Numbered from the stretch's first letter, positions 10,801 through 21,543 are shown. The stretch: DNA of 64,000 nucleotides from Nemertoderma westbladi (GCA_032718475.1 JAUCBJ010007470.1:1-64000); one strand, 5' to 3'. Notes: generated from the letters alone by a model not told the origin. Numbers and translations are program-made.

Positions 10801-11968
10801 GCCCGAGCAGGATATCCATCCCCCGCCGTCTCTCGTCCACCCATTCGACCGCCGAAGCGGGAGTCGCCAACGTTGTAGCGGGCGGACGAGGGACAACGGG
10901 CGACAAATTGTGAATATTTCGCTCGGGGTCCAGGACCTGAACTGTCTCTTGGGCAGTTCTGCGGGGCACAGGTAGCTTAGTGCTATGTAGAGGGAATTTA
11001 TAGGTAGTCTCAGGGAGCACAGGTATGTCTATCACCGAAGGGGTGATTTCAAGAACAGGCCTAATTATTTCAGGCTCATCTACTATAGTAGGGAGTCTTT
11101 CTATTTTAATTATTTGGTCTGTGGGCTCTGTACTACCTAAGTTAGTGTTATTTAGTTGTCTTCTAACAGCTGGAGGCAAATCAGGCAATTTCTGCCGGTG
11201 GAATGTTCTTTTACGTCTGCTTAGGCGAGATCGATTTCTTCCGCCTTCAGTGTCGGTGGTATCGCCTTCCTCAGATGAGGTATACCCTTGTCTTTTGGGA
11301 GTAGATCGACTCATCATCTGCATATTACTAGCTGCTAACTGTTTACTGAAGTCGTCTTGCTTCTCTTGAAGATTTTCCAACTCCAGTTGGATGATCTCTT
11401 CAGCCGCTTTTCGTTCTACTTCCGCCATTGCTGCCGCTTTTGCCTCTGCTGCTGCCGCTTTTGCCTCTGCCGCTGCCGCTTTTCGTTCTGCTTCCGCCAC
11501 TGCTGCCGCTTTTGCCTCTGTTCGTTCTGCTTCCGCCACTGCTGCCGCTTTTGCCTCTGTTCGTTCTGCTTCCGCCACTGCTGCCGCTTTTGCCGCTGCC
11601 GCTGCCGCTTTTGCCTCTGCCGCTGCCGCTTTTCTTTCTGCCTCTGCCACTGCTGCTATCTTTCTGTCTTCTATACGCTTTTTCCTTACTTGTTCTTCCC
11701 TTTCTCTAGCGATGCGGAGTTGTTCATCGAATTTAGCTTGGTTCGCCGCTAACCTATCCACATCAATCGCATCTAACACAAGTTTGGCTCCTTCGCTATT
11801 AGGGCTAAGTCCCTCTAGCCTTCTCCTCAACTCTTCATCTCCCACAAAACGCTGATAGTCTGACAGATAGATGTCAATGGCATCCCTCTTATGCGGTTTC
11901 TCTGCTGTCACTTCGCTCTCGGTTGTATCTAGTAGACTGTCTGACAGATTCTGCTTTGCGTCAGACAT
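7811..11968 (-). CDS. BEL/Pao Gag-protease polyprotein with collapsed pol region
   Basis: 1,385 codons from ATG 11968. In order: an Ala/Glu/Lys-rich repeat of the AEAERKAAA type (about residues 95-210, likely coiled coil); a DUF1759 Gag domain near 530-690 (WLPFNEYY at 536); CCHC-type zinc knuckles near 815-860 (CYNCLRRGH at 840); and a retropepsin-like DUF1758 domain with the active-site DSG at 983. The sequence then jumps, near residue 1174 (about 8447), to WRYCPKKFNPTDIASRG, a motif that in BEL elements follows RNase H. Reverse transcriptase and RNase H are therefore missing, and the C-terminal 200 residues end without an integrase core. The frame is otherwise open, so this looks like a non-autonomous copy that keeps Gag and protease. 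Confidence 0.9.
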   Translation of the reverse strand: MSDAKQNLSDSLLDTTESEVTAEKPHKRDAIDIYLSDYQRFVGDEELRRRLEGLSPNSEGAKLVLDAIDVDRLAANQAKFDEQLRIAREREEQVRKKRIEDRKIAAVAEAERKAAAAEAKAAAAAAKAAAVAEAERTEAKAAAVAEAERTEAKAAAVAEAERKAAAAEAKAAAAEAKAAAMAEVERKAAEEIIQLELENLQEKQDDFSKQLAASNMQMMSRSTPKRQGYTSSEEGDTTDTEGGRNRSRLSRRKRTFHRQKLPDLPPAVRRQLNNTNLGSTEPTDQIIKIERLPTIVDEPEIIRPVLEITPSVIDIPVLPETTYKFPLHSTKLPVPRRTAQETVQVLDPERNIHNLSPVVPRPPATTLATPASAVEWVDERRRGMDILLGQMQETVQQFKGTVRESRLELQEVQQSIALERDKLVNTQKGITPPSVTMCQPVRSEVLHAQGVEPTRIYTASEVETPIVNPIKGNYRPVDNDIPYRTDHNPRNLYTDNSILNSTMAQESFTRQMARTEARQAVKVGEIVKFNGDEMKWLPFNEYYKDNIQNSVLSNGEKLRYLIECLEGSPKLMALRFIGHPDGLRQVWDTLNIRYGNRNNIAGYLYAKLVAPRKFISSGIIEFSDEIQEICRQLDWLGKSHEYQSAMVIRAVASTLPKGGVGTRWDKKVLYMMEQQRRDPTMADLMSFLDGEVKLQLLRQSREKTLENKVSEKPVSRRRVTPVCYTDDGESQTSQGEDSGKDTDRSYYVNKMPKDQVSKSESRPNDRREPVQKTLPTSPKRIQVRKPEERTSVHHIAQVKVSNIKPKCVLCDGPHRLNACDKFLRKSLKDRREVMWDKRLCYNCLRRGHQRRTCNSDARCAKCGAKHHILLHTEFERNSPSQVSESELHVQFSDVNDTDQSEMEGFYTDEFSDQNESCYLINTTAVYRALVYEKDTDSDLTLTTSDQQPSWKAPTSNIGIREFPVVQLRVHGPQKSYIVNALLDSGSTGTFIDKELAEVIFAGQPKFRTKLNLSGIMQVWNSTVAADYYICELSTPQDELGEHSIRSVKMVAIKNFATTQADLYNWDEDESIQHLNIPRFQTDYPGVQILIGQNAHEALETLEKRPAQPQPLQTYAVRTRVGWYLTGPSGRTLRERLLQDRVCQMSEWEDDTSEGDDPTEGTPHSSDNDNLSSNVDQWRYCPKKFNPTDIASRGATPQELTDTTDRLGEPDFLSKENEWPSHLTPTEIIPAKGAEKVEPETRTCGSELFESGIDLSVLHVARDDAVDLGLPTASGSFMKIRESDWSSGTSDVSQGLSPLLQRATDHYSSWNRLCDAVIYFERCFYRHYSRTKRKPGIVFRMQRLNHPVGRLCLSEGNGGLSGNCGRQDSLPTTTSLILQTSRDSIT
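11391..11680 (-). repeat. in-frame tandem repeat coding for Ala/Glu-rich Gag segment
   Basis: Imperfect short repeats (GCTGCCGCTTTTGCCTCTG on the plus strand) encode AEAKAAA/AEAERKA units in Gag. All three plus-strand frames stay open over it, which creates false Ser/Ala-, Cys/Phe- and Leu/Pro-rich ORFs. Confidence 0.85.
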
Positions 11969-14142
11969 GCTTGTGTGTACAGTTGAATGTCTACTGCTGT
12001 ATTACAGTCTGAGCAAGTCTAGTAACTCAGTATTAACTGATAGCCTAGTAATTAATTACCGGTACTGCTACTCAGTGTAGCGTGATATATATAATATATT
12101 AGAATACCGGTATGCTTATAGTATATATAACTATTATTACAGACTAGGTTTATCACAGAATACCGGTATAATTTTAGCACAAATATATATAAATATATAA
12201 TAGGCCTATCGGGAATACCGGTATACAGCTTACAGTTTGTAGTATATATAATTCTAGACTAGAATTAATTACAAGTACCGGTATAATTTCAGCCTAGATT
12301 TATAGAAATAAGATAATAGGCCTATCGTAAATACCGGTATATCAATTATTTTAGAATAATTGAATTTCTGAAATTTAGGGTTACTTGGTTACTTTAACTT
12401 ACTTTATTACCGTTATTTAAGCAGTAATCCAACTGATATTGAGACCTAATGGTTTTAGGGTATGCCTACTATTTATAAATCGTTGGATTTGATTTATAAT
12501 ATATATACCCGTTTTAATGGGTTTTGTCTATGTTTGAAATAAATGTTATTATTTCTGGGGAGTAATCACTACACAAAGCGGTGCACTTTCAGTGAAGTGT
12601 TACGTATAGGACACTAAAACAAATAATTCTAATTTACCTAAGTTACTTAATACTACAAATTACGTACAATTCGGGTTGAGATTACAATCTCTAAATAAAC
12701 ACAAAAATTTACAAAAAACACAAAATACGAATTTTTAGGGTAATTTTGCAAGAAGTCTACAAACCAGCCTAACAAAGGGTTAGAAAACTGGTTATTACTA
12801 CGGACAGGGTACTACGGTATTTGAAATAATAAGTAGTAGTAAATACACTGCGTTGTCTAGATAGGAAAATACCACCGCCTGACGACCTATAGCCGTATCG
12901 CTATAGGTTCTACGTTATGTATCACGGAGTGTTCCTACCTAGAAGTTAATAGAGCTAATCGAATGTGCCTATCAACCACTTTACAACACAGATATAGTGT
13001 CTACAATAATTACTTCGGAAAGTACTGTACACTAAACCCTAAATTAGGTACGAGTACTTGTACAACAGATAATCAGTAGTTAAATATACTTGAACAGCTA
13101 AAAGAACCACGGCATCTGCTGGAGTGACCGATGCACAAAATCACCAGTCTTTACCTACGCCGAGCAGCCCGTGTAGTACCGGGGTTAATTTAACTATAGC
13201 GGTATGTATAACAAACACAATTACTGTAGGAACAAACTTGGGGAATGAATGTTGCGGATAATCGCATAAACTCTGAATAATAAATATTACGCTACGCGTA
13301 CAAACTACTCAAACAAAATACAGACCGAACACTGACAGACTACTATCAAGCCTAAACAAACTACGGTATATGCAGACTCCGAAATGATTAGGGAGTATGC
13401 GCTCTAACCCAGTAGTGCGACTTATTCTTTAGTTGGGGAATTACCTTACAGCGTTCGCTGCCCCTACTGCCTAATCGTACTTAATCGGACAGATGATCTA
13501 CACACGCGGCAATCCGTTCAGACCTAACAACAGCCAGACAACTATCCAGCCTACAAATTATCTAAATAAAATTATACGCTACCCGTACAGACTTACACAA
13601 ACAAAGTACAGACTAAACGATGGCAGACCACTCTCAAGCCTAAATAAACCACAGGACATGCAGACTCCGAAATGATTAGGGAGTATGCGCTCTAACCCAG
13701 TAGTGCGACTTATTCTTTAGTTGGGGGATTACCTTACAGCGTTCGCTGCCCCTACTGCCTAATCGTACTTAATCGGACAGGTGATCTACACACACTGCAA
13801 TTCGTTCGGACTTAACAGCAATCAGACAACAGCTCAGCCTACAAATCGTCTGTACTATCTGATCAGGCTTACACGCCTTCTGTTCAATACTGGCCTACAA
13901 ATAAATAAAACTTGACAGAAATAAGTAAACCATATAAAGGAATAAGGGGTGATCAATCCCTAATCCCCTAAACAGCCTACCGGTATGCAACAATCAAATC
14001 GAATAATACTAGTGTACTTATACGGAAGTACCGGTTAGGACAGCTAGGCCTATGGACCTACAGATGTACCGGTTCAGGTTTACCGGTTGACCGGTACTTT
14101 CAACTTTATTGCTTACTGCAACAAAGAAGCTATATCCTTTAA
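11969..14142. repeat. BEL/Pao 5' leader with internal tandem repeats
   Basis: 2.2 kb between the 5' LTR and the Gag start, with no gene. A 288-bp duplication has cores at 13381 and 13669 (GAAATGATTAGGGAGTATGC in both). Around 12090-12345 a unit of roughly 110-117 bp carrying AATACCGGTAT and TAGGCCTAT repeats about twice. Confidence 0.7.
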
Positions 14143-14826
14143 TGTTCGCGCTTTCAGACCTTTGGCAGTTTAACCCGCCAAATTAAGATGTCTTCTAGAT
14201 ATTAAATCGCTTTTTAGCCTATGACAAGTATTTGATTCACTACACTAGTCGAAACCAATCCGTGCGCGACCATTCACCCGCTGGATATTCCCGGGAGATT
14301 GGGTTCGACGGTTTAATTTTGTTGCTATGTAAGCCTAATGTATTATTCGACTGACAGTATTATATAATCTCTGACAATATTATTTACCTTCGGGAATATT
14401 AACAGTTCCTTTAGGACGTGGCGCTTTATCTACATAAACAGAGTTATGACTTAAACTACTCACAACGATATGGCTTAATTATAATTCACATATATGGCGC
14501 ATTCTTTAGGAATGCTTCTTTAACAGACTCACTCATACACAATGCTGCACAATACTGCACACTAATCTGCCGATCTTCACTGATTTTAGTCACATATAAA
14601 AGGAACACAGACTGACTCATGTAGGGTCTATCAAATAACATTAGATTCACTTCAAACCACTTTAACATAAGTCACAATCGTTTATCTGTAACCTTTCTCT
14701 CTTACCTTCGGTATATCAAGAATATTGGGTGTCGGGGTTATTTCTCGTTATTCCAATATAATAATTCATCAACAAATATAATGAATAACCGACAACAAAT
14801 AGCAGTATGCAATATTCACAAAGCCA
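14143..14826 (-). repeat. 5' LTR of BEL/Pao element, first part
   Basis: Matches 3369-4052 at a constant offset of 10,774. It is cut at 14826 by a TIR transposon. Confidence 0.95.
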
Positions 14827-15383
14827 CCCTGCAAACAATTTAACGTTCAAATGGCGTTGAAAAACGAAAAATTTATAACAAATAAACGCTAGAATCTGAC
14901 GTTAGTAAAAGTAGATCGAACGTTCGTTTGGCCGCTTTTGTGACGTTAAAATTACCCCCAAATCAACGTTGAATTTTACGTCAAATATATAAATTCCAAC
15001 GTTATCTTTAACCGTTGAATTTGCAGTATATTAATCGTTAAACCAACTTCAGTTAATCGACAAAACTGACGTTAGATATCCATATTCCAACGTTTATTTA
15101 ATCAGGGATTTTCAGTTTTTCAGGCCACTAGGTAAATCTCACGTTACCTTACGTTGTACATTGCACATTATACTGTAATTATCTCATCAGCATTATTAAT
15201 ACAACATTTAGGCCTATAATATGTTATGTGAATTATAAATGAATGGAAACTTTATGTTTGAAACTTATTCATTTATTTATTTACATTATAAATTAAATTA
15301 TTACAAAATTATCAGATAGTTAGTTGACAGCACAGATACAGTCTATAGTTCGCATTGGCAAAAATAAGTCTTACTTAAACGAA

Positions 15384-18134
15384 TTACGAGTCCACATCCG
15401 CACCGTCACCATCGCCCTCATTATCGCTAATTGTCGATCCCGCATCGTCTTTGCTGCATCGTTCTTTCGGTTTTCCGCGAGCCACACTAAAAAAACAAAA
15501 TAATTAATTAATCAACTAATTTACTGTAAACGAATTCCTGTAATAATAATGTAATAACGTAAGTAAGTACTGTATGTATGTACTCAGCACCGCAAATTTA
15601 TTCATTACTTACAATTTAATGCAATGGTGATAAACAGTTTCAGAGCGTAATATTGTAGCAAAATGGATGCCATAATGTAGGCCTACAGTACTAACCAAAT
15701 CCCCCATAGTGTAGGCCTACAGTACTAACCCAATCACCCATAATGTAGGCCTACAGTACTAACCCAATCCCCCATAATGTAGGCCTACAGTACTAACCCA
15801 ATCCCCCATAATGTAGGCCTACAGTACTAACCCAATCCCCCATAATGTAGGCCTACAGTACTAACCAAATCCCCCATAGTGTAGGCCTACAGTACTAACC
15901 CAATCCCCCATAATGTAGGCCTACAGTACTAACCCAATCCCCCATAATATAGGCCTACAGTACTAACCCCTTCCCCCATAATGTAGGCCTACAGTACTAA
16001 TCAAATCCCCCATAATGTAGGCCTACAGTACTAACCCAATCCCCCATAATGTAGGCCTACAGTACTAACCCAATCCCCCATAATGTAGGCCTACAGTACT
16101 AACCCAATCCCCCATAATGTAGGCCTACAGTACTAACCCAATCCCCCATAATGTAGGCCTACAGTACTAACCCAATCCCCCATAATGTAGGCCTACAGTA
16201 CTAACCCAATCCCCCATAATGTAACCAGCGTGAACCCTAACCAAACCTAACCCACCCCTGACCCAACTCAACAACAGTATTCATTGAATTAATAAAACGA
16301 TTTCATTTAATTACAGTAATACTTACTAATTATCCCCTCCGGGTCTATTGCTTGCCTGCGGAAAAAACACCGATATAGCGCCATCCACCGCACCATCTTC
16401 AAAATCTTTGAGAAGAACAGCTCCTATAATACAAAATAATCATATATTTATAACAGATATCAATATTATGATTAAATCATATTTATTAAATATGATTTAT
16501 AACAAATATTTAAATCTTCCCTACACAGTATTAATTGGTACAATATTATGATATTAATAGTAGGCCTATGCATATAGTTTATTGCAAAATAATGGTTAAA
16601 CAACGCACGCAACCCCCCCCCCCCCCCCCCCCCCCCATATCTAACGAGGACAAGAAATAACATTGCACCCGTGCATACAGTACCGATTAGAACCGACTTT
16701 ACAGCAATTTAATTTCAAAGTAATTTCCATGATATTAATAATTAATAATAATATTGCATTTAAAAAAAGATAGCGCTGGCTGATGGTATCCATAGTTTAC
16801 TTAATATTCTAGAATATTATAATATCATATAAACAATTTTTGTCTTCTTTACACTCGCTCACATCGTTCGTTCTTGTAACAAACCACTTGGTTCCACACA
16901 ATTTAAGTGCTACATATTTACAGACATGTATGTAAATATTTATTACAGTATTTACTTTACAATTAGTCTAAAAGTACAATAAACCATTTACGCTGCAACT
17001 TACGTGAAACTCCAATTCTTGGGTTTGAAACTGGCCGGTCAGAAATAGTCGCTGAGCGATCGAACATGGCTTGATGAGATTGACGGTCAATGATAATGGG
17101 TTGCGAGTGTGGGCGGTCGACACTGGGCCGTGGATGTGGACGGCCAACTACCGTGGGATGTGAATGTGGACGGTCCAAAGTAGTGGACGATTGCGAAAAA
17201 TCGAATGAGACCGGGACAGGTTGCGGGGCCAATGTGGATGGGGAGAAAGCGCGCCGAGAGCGTTCTTCATTGGAAAGTAGAGAGATGCTACGTGGTTCTA
17301 GTTGTCCAATATTCAGTATTGAATTTGATTCAAACTGCAAGTATTCATCACTTGGTAATTGCGAAAACTCAAGATCCTGTTGCACCACCGGCGGTGCAAG
17401 CGATGTTACATAAGGATACTCAGGAATTGCAGGGATGTTTCTGAAACCAATAACAGTAAATTCGGATGCTCGTGTTATACAGTATATAAAGTTTACATTA
17501 AAATTACATTTATTCCAAAATTGTAACATTACTTAACGCCGTTAGTATTAACAGCGAGTAGTTATTTAGCACTTTACAACCTTAGAGGACATTACAGCAT
17601 TGTATTGGCCTGTACATTTAGTATTGTATTTGGTGTCATTGTTTACGTGGTAACCATGACGGCGTTAAGTAATGTCACCCTAAGTGGACAATACTTAACG
17701 CCGTCATTGGTTACCAAGTAAACAATAGGTGGAAATTTGCCGACAACGCGCTCCTCTATTGCCTTAGCTGCCAATAGATCATCTGAAAAATATTATTAAC
17801 ATTTAAATTTAGTCTACAGTACTGTAATAATTATTATTTGAATTAATAATTATTAGATTGTTAGATATTCATATACGATGATCCTATCTAATTATCAGAA
17901 TACTACCGTTAAAATACCTTTGCATGAGTTTCGAATAAATGTGCAAGGCCAAGATCCCCATTGCCCAACTGCAGTGTCACCAGCAGGTAACGACTCCCTC
18001 AGCGCCTTGGATGCAAGTTTAGTGTTTATGGGATATGCTGATGTAAGTCCATCGGCCGACAACCATCCACTACATATTGTTGCAACTTCCTCAACGCCAT
18101 CCGGGCCCGTGAAGATGACAACACAATAAGCCAT
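15384..18134 (-). CDS. five-exon transposon-borne gene, 329 aa, unknown function
   Basis: Exons on the minus strand are 18134-17918, 17782-17647, 17440-17004, 16423-16327 and 15486-15384. Every junction has GT/AG, the phases match at all four (1, 2, 1, 2), and the total is 990 nt, giving 329 residues plus stop. The start is MAYCVVIFTGPDGVEEV; this short Val-rich module ending in SGWL weakly resembles N-terminal domains of transposon-associated proteins in other invertebrates. The middle is Ser/Pro-rich with repeated DRPHS-type motifs. The end is acidic (SDNEGDGDGADVDS). No DDE triad, RING or helicase motif is visible. Since it is the only gene in the element it may be an accessory or DNA-binding protein; the function is unknown. 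Confidence 0.65.
15672..16222. repeat. 34-bp minisatellite, about 16 copies
   Basis: The unit is GTAGGCCTACAGTACTAACC followed by CAATCCCCCATAAT. Copies differ by one or two bases. It lies in intron 4 of the transposon gene. Confidence 0.95.
16608..16637. repeat. poly-C tract in transposon intron 3
   Basis: About 28 consecutive C. Its length is probably unreliable in any assembly. Confidence 0.9.
17640..17724. repeat. inverted repeat overlapping transposon exon 2
   Basis: Arms of about 37 bp (17640-17676 and 17687-17724) pair nearly perfectly around ACTTAACGCCGTCAT and its complement. A further partial copy lies at 17526-17545. Exon 2 of the gene runs through the hairpin down to 17647. Confidence 0.8.
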
Positions 18135-18893
18135 ATGTACAGAATATATACAGAATATCGTTTATAAACAGAATATCGAAATATTACAGTTAGTTCAGGT
18201 TTACCAATCAGACAGCAATTTAATTAATGTATTACAAAAATTTAAGGAAATAAAAAAAACAATAAAACTGCTAATGCAATAATACCCATCACAGTTCAGT
18301 ACCTACTTGTATTGCATGCATATGATATGTTCTTTAGGTAAGTAGATGCATTTACTAATAATGTGAATAATAATAAGTGTAAATACAGTAAACATTATAC
18401 TGTAATATGCAACTTTACTCAAATCCTATAATATAATCCTATAATAATACTGACAAATATAGTGTAAGTAACCGTAACCAATCAGAAGCAATATATTATT
18501 ATAACACCATAGGCAGGTATTGTGTTGTTGGGCAGTGTGTCTACTGTAATATCCATCCACATGGGAATGTATCATGGCATCTGTCTGGCGCATTGTAGAA
18601 CTACAATATGAACGTTATTTCACTTAAAAATAACGTTGAAAATTAACGTTTATAATTAAACTCGGAACTAACGTTGCTATCGAACGTCATCACACATTGA
18701 GAGATCGATGAAAATTAACGTTCGAATTTTACGCTGAATTAACGATTATGATTGGTTTATTTTAAACATGTAATTTTTCTAGCATAGTGGAACGTTAATC
18801 AAACGTTGAACAATATGTTATTTATTCATGTGATTTTCCAACTTAATCCACACCTATATTAACGTAAATTTAACGTACCATGTTTGCAGGGCA

Positions 18894-19404
18894 GTTATGC
18901 AGTACTGCAGTATGCAGTGATTACGAAATTGCAGAGTGTTTGTTTCGTCAGTTAAAGGATATATGTCCTTGTAATTAAACCTACTAGTGTTGAGCTAAAA
19001 AGCATAAAACATAAAACACTAAAAGCCGTTCTTTCGTGGCTTTGAAAAACTCGTGACTACTGCTCTATACGAGTATACCAACCACTCTTATTCCACGAAG
19101 CTCCCGTTCAACACAGAGAAAGAGCAGTGAGATAGGACATTTTCAGTTCAGTACTCTGTGATTGGTCAAAATCAAGGCTAACTCAAAATTCTATTGGGAG
19201 ATACAAAAACAAGGCTATGACGCAACCTCCCTAGGCTTGTTGGCCGATTAAACAGAGCCCAGATGCCTGCGTACAGCAAATCAGCCAATAAGCTGGTAAC
19301 TTGCACTATTTTTAGCTGTAGATCACTTTGAGAGTATTCTTAGCGACTGGGGGGGAACTGGCCAACAAGGCAAACGAATCAGTTATCCCACAAAAGCTTT
19401 TACA
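18894..19404 (-). repeat. 5' LTR of BEL/Pao element, second part
   Basis: Matches 4053-4563 at a constant offset of 14,841 and ends ...CTTTTACA, next to the GCCAG target duplication. Confidence 0.95.
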
Positions 19405-19409
19405 GCCAG

Positions 19410-21531
19410 CAAACCCAGGACAAGCAAGCAAATCAACTATGACTGGGAGAAACTCAGAACTGACAATGCTGTAAAGGATGCTTATACAGTAGAAGTTCAA
19501 AACCGCTTTGAAGCACTTCAGTCAATGGATGAAGACCAATCCACCGATTCAATATACCAGAATATAATAACAGCCCACAAGGAATCAGCTAAGAGGCATA
19601 TCCCCCAGAAACCTAAACGAAAACAGTATGTGCCATGGCAAAACTCTGAGGTTACTTGTAAGAGAGAAGATCTTAAGATAGCCTACAAAGTTAAAACCGA
19701 ACAACCAACAACCGAAAACATTAACAAGGTTGAGAAAGCTAAGGACGATCTTAAATTGGCCTACAACATCAGCCAGGAAAAGTACATACAGGATAAAACT
19801 GAAGCAATTACAACTGCTCACATACAGCAACAATCAAGACTTACCTGGCAAACTGTAAATGAGGTATCTAGTCGGAAAAGTTGTGCAAAGGGGCGCCTCA
19901 AAGCCGATAGTCCTGAAGAACGTGTTGGGAAGTGGAAAAATCACTTCAGCAACTTGCTTGGGCAGCCACCAAACATCGAGGTCAGCCCTACAAGGAAAAT
20001 ATATGACAAGACACTACCTATAGAAACAGGGGACTTCACACCTGCCGAACTCCAAAGAAGCATTAAAAGCATGTCCAATAATAAAGCGAGTGGATTAGAT
20101 GAAATCCCAGCAGAGGTATGGAAAACCGGAGTGCTAAATAGACCACTATTGAATGTTTGCAACCGGATGTTAAAAGGAGAAAAGCCACCACCAATTTGGA
20201 CAACTTTTGGTCAACTAAAGCCTCTCCCCAAGAAAGGAGACCTCGGCATACCAACAAACTATCGTGGGATCTGTCTGCTTGTGGTAGCTGCCAAAATATA
20301 CAATAAAATGATTCTATATAGGATTAGGCCTCACATAGAGAAACTACTGCGTAAGAGCCAAAACGGATTTCGACCAAGTAGATCAACAATAGCTCAGATA
20401 CTTGCACTACGGAGACTGATTGAAGGAATTAAGTCAAAGAATCTCCCCGCAGTCATGACTTTTGTGGACTTCAAGAAGGCATTCGACTCCATCCATAGAG
20501 GTAAAATGCTTGAAATCCTAAGAGCTTATGGAATACCAGAAGTAATTGTTGATGGCATTGGATTGCTATATTGTGACACAGAAGCGCAGGTACTCTCACC
20601 AGATGGTGAAACTGAGTTTTTCTCAATCCTGGCTGGCGTACTGCAAGGTGACACATTAGCACCATTACTATTTGTAATTGTGCTGGATTATGCAATGAGG
20701 ACGGCCACAAAGGGTGAAGATCTGGGATTCACACTTCAAGAACGCAGAAGTAGTAGATATCCGGCAACTACAGTCACAGACACCGACTTTGCAGATGACA
20801 TCGCCCTGCTCTCTAATACGCTAGCAGATGCACAGCTTCTACTAAATAAAGTGGGGAGGGCTGCTAAGGAGGTTGGATTGCATATAAATGCTACCAAGAC
20901 CGAATTCATGACCTTTAATGTTGATGGAAACTTGACAACCATTGATAATAATCAACTAAGGAAGGTCGATGACTTCCAGTACCTTGGATCATGGATAGAG
21001 AGTAGCAAAAAGGACATAGAAGTTAGGAAAGCAAAGGCTTGGGGAGCTCTATCAAAAATGGATACCATCTGGAAATCAGATCTCTCCAGGCACCTGAAGA
21101 CCAAGTTCTTTCGAGCCACAGTGGAAAGTGTATTTTTATACGGGGGTGAGACCTGGACACTGACTAAATCACTTGAACAACGAATTGATGGTTGCTACAC
21201 AAGACTACTAAGGGCAGCCCTAAACATCAGCTGGAGACAACACATGACAAACGCCGAGCTTTATGGTACAATACCACCTGTATCAACCACCCTCCGTGAA
21301 CGCAGATTAAGATTCAGTGGGCACTGCTGGCGAAGTAAAGACGAGGTCATACCAGATCTACTTCTCTGGCAACCAACTCATGGAAAGCGTAGTCGTGGAC
21401 GACCTGCCATAACATATATAGATCAACTTGAAAGGGATACTGAACTTGGGAGAAACGAAATTGCGACAACTATGGAGAATCGGGAAGCCTGGAAGGATCT
21501 CATTTCCACTGTCCGAGTTCGCTCGACCTAG
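19410..21531 (+). CDS. LINE ORF, reverse transcriptase (second half of split ORF)
   Basis: This continues the endonuclease frame from 3368. After a linker the RT fingers show NNKASGLDEIPAEVW. Motif A is VDFKKAFDSIH (about 20463), motif B GVLQGDTLAPLLF, and motif C DFADDIALL (about 20787, near residue 767 of the joined protein), followed by LGSWIESS and a thumb/C-terminal region that includes RRLRFSGHCWR and GKRSRGRP. It makes the cDNA copy of the LINE RNA at the target nick. All catalytic Asp residues are present and no stop interrupts it. The open frame can be read from ATG 19525 alone, but the homologous part starts at the junction. The 3' UTR is almost absent: TAG repeats begin at the stop codon, as in RTE-type LINEs. 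Confidence 0.92.
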
Positions 21532-21543
21532 TAGTAGTAGTAG
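21529..21543 (+). repeat. LINE 3' tail, (TAG)n microsatellite
   Basis: Five TAG units, the first being the stop codon. Related LINE copies at 30150, 40200 and 42105 also end in GTAGTAGTAGTA, so this is the family's 3' end. Confidence 0.75.

Larger units (their letters stand above)
14827..18891 (-). mobile_element. 4.07-kb TIR DNA transposon inside the LTR
   Basis: The tips are CCCTGCAAAC and GTTTGCAGGG. CA at 14825-14826 and 18892-18893 is a 2-bp target duplication, confirmed by the uninterrupted LTR copy, which has a single CA at 4051-4052. Both ends carry dense subterminal AACGTT/AACGTTGA motifs (about 14845-15110 and 18610-18870), as in CACTA-like elements. It carries a spliced minus-strand gene, a 34-bp minisatellite and a poly-C run. 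I found no DDE transposase, so it is either non-autonomous or of a family whose transposase I did not recognise. Superfamily not assigned. Confidence 0.9.
3369..19404 (-). mobile_element. BEL/Pao LTR retrotransposon, inserted in a LINE, itself interrupted
   Basis: The element is bounded by 1,195-bp direct LTRs (3369-4563, and 14143-19404 minus an inner insertion). The LTRs start TG and end CA. GCCAG flanks it on both sides (3364-3368 and 19405-19409) as a 5-bp target duplication. The genes are on the minus strand, so the right LTR is the 5' LTR. Without the nested transposon it is about 12 kb. The LTR copies keep a constant offset along their whole length (no indels), and I saw no substitutions in the stretches I compared, so insertion looks recent. 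The purine-rich stretch next to the left LTR (about 4564-4573, minus strand) fits a polypurine tract. The pol region lacks reverse transcriptase, RNase H and integrase. Confidence 0.93.

Noticed and set aside
11357-11855. Three overlapping plus-strand frames rich in Cys/Phe, Ser/Ala and Leu/Pro
   Set aside because: They are antisense shadows of the Ala/Glu repeat in the Gag protein.
15672-16222. Possible CRISPR-like array
   Set aside because: The copies are contiguous with no unique spacers; it is a minisatellite in a eukaryotic intron.
17090-17444. Plus-strand frames of 107 and 79 codons
   Set aside because: Shadows of exon 3 of the minus-strand transposon gene.
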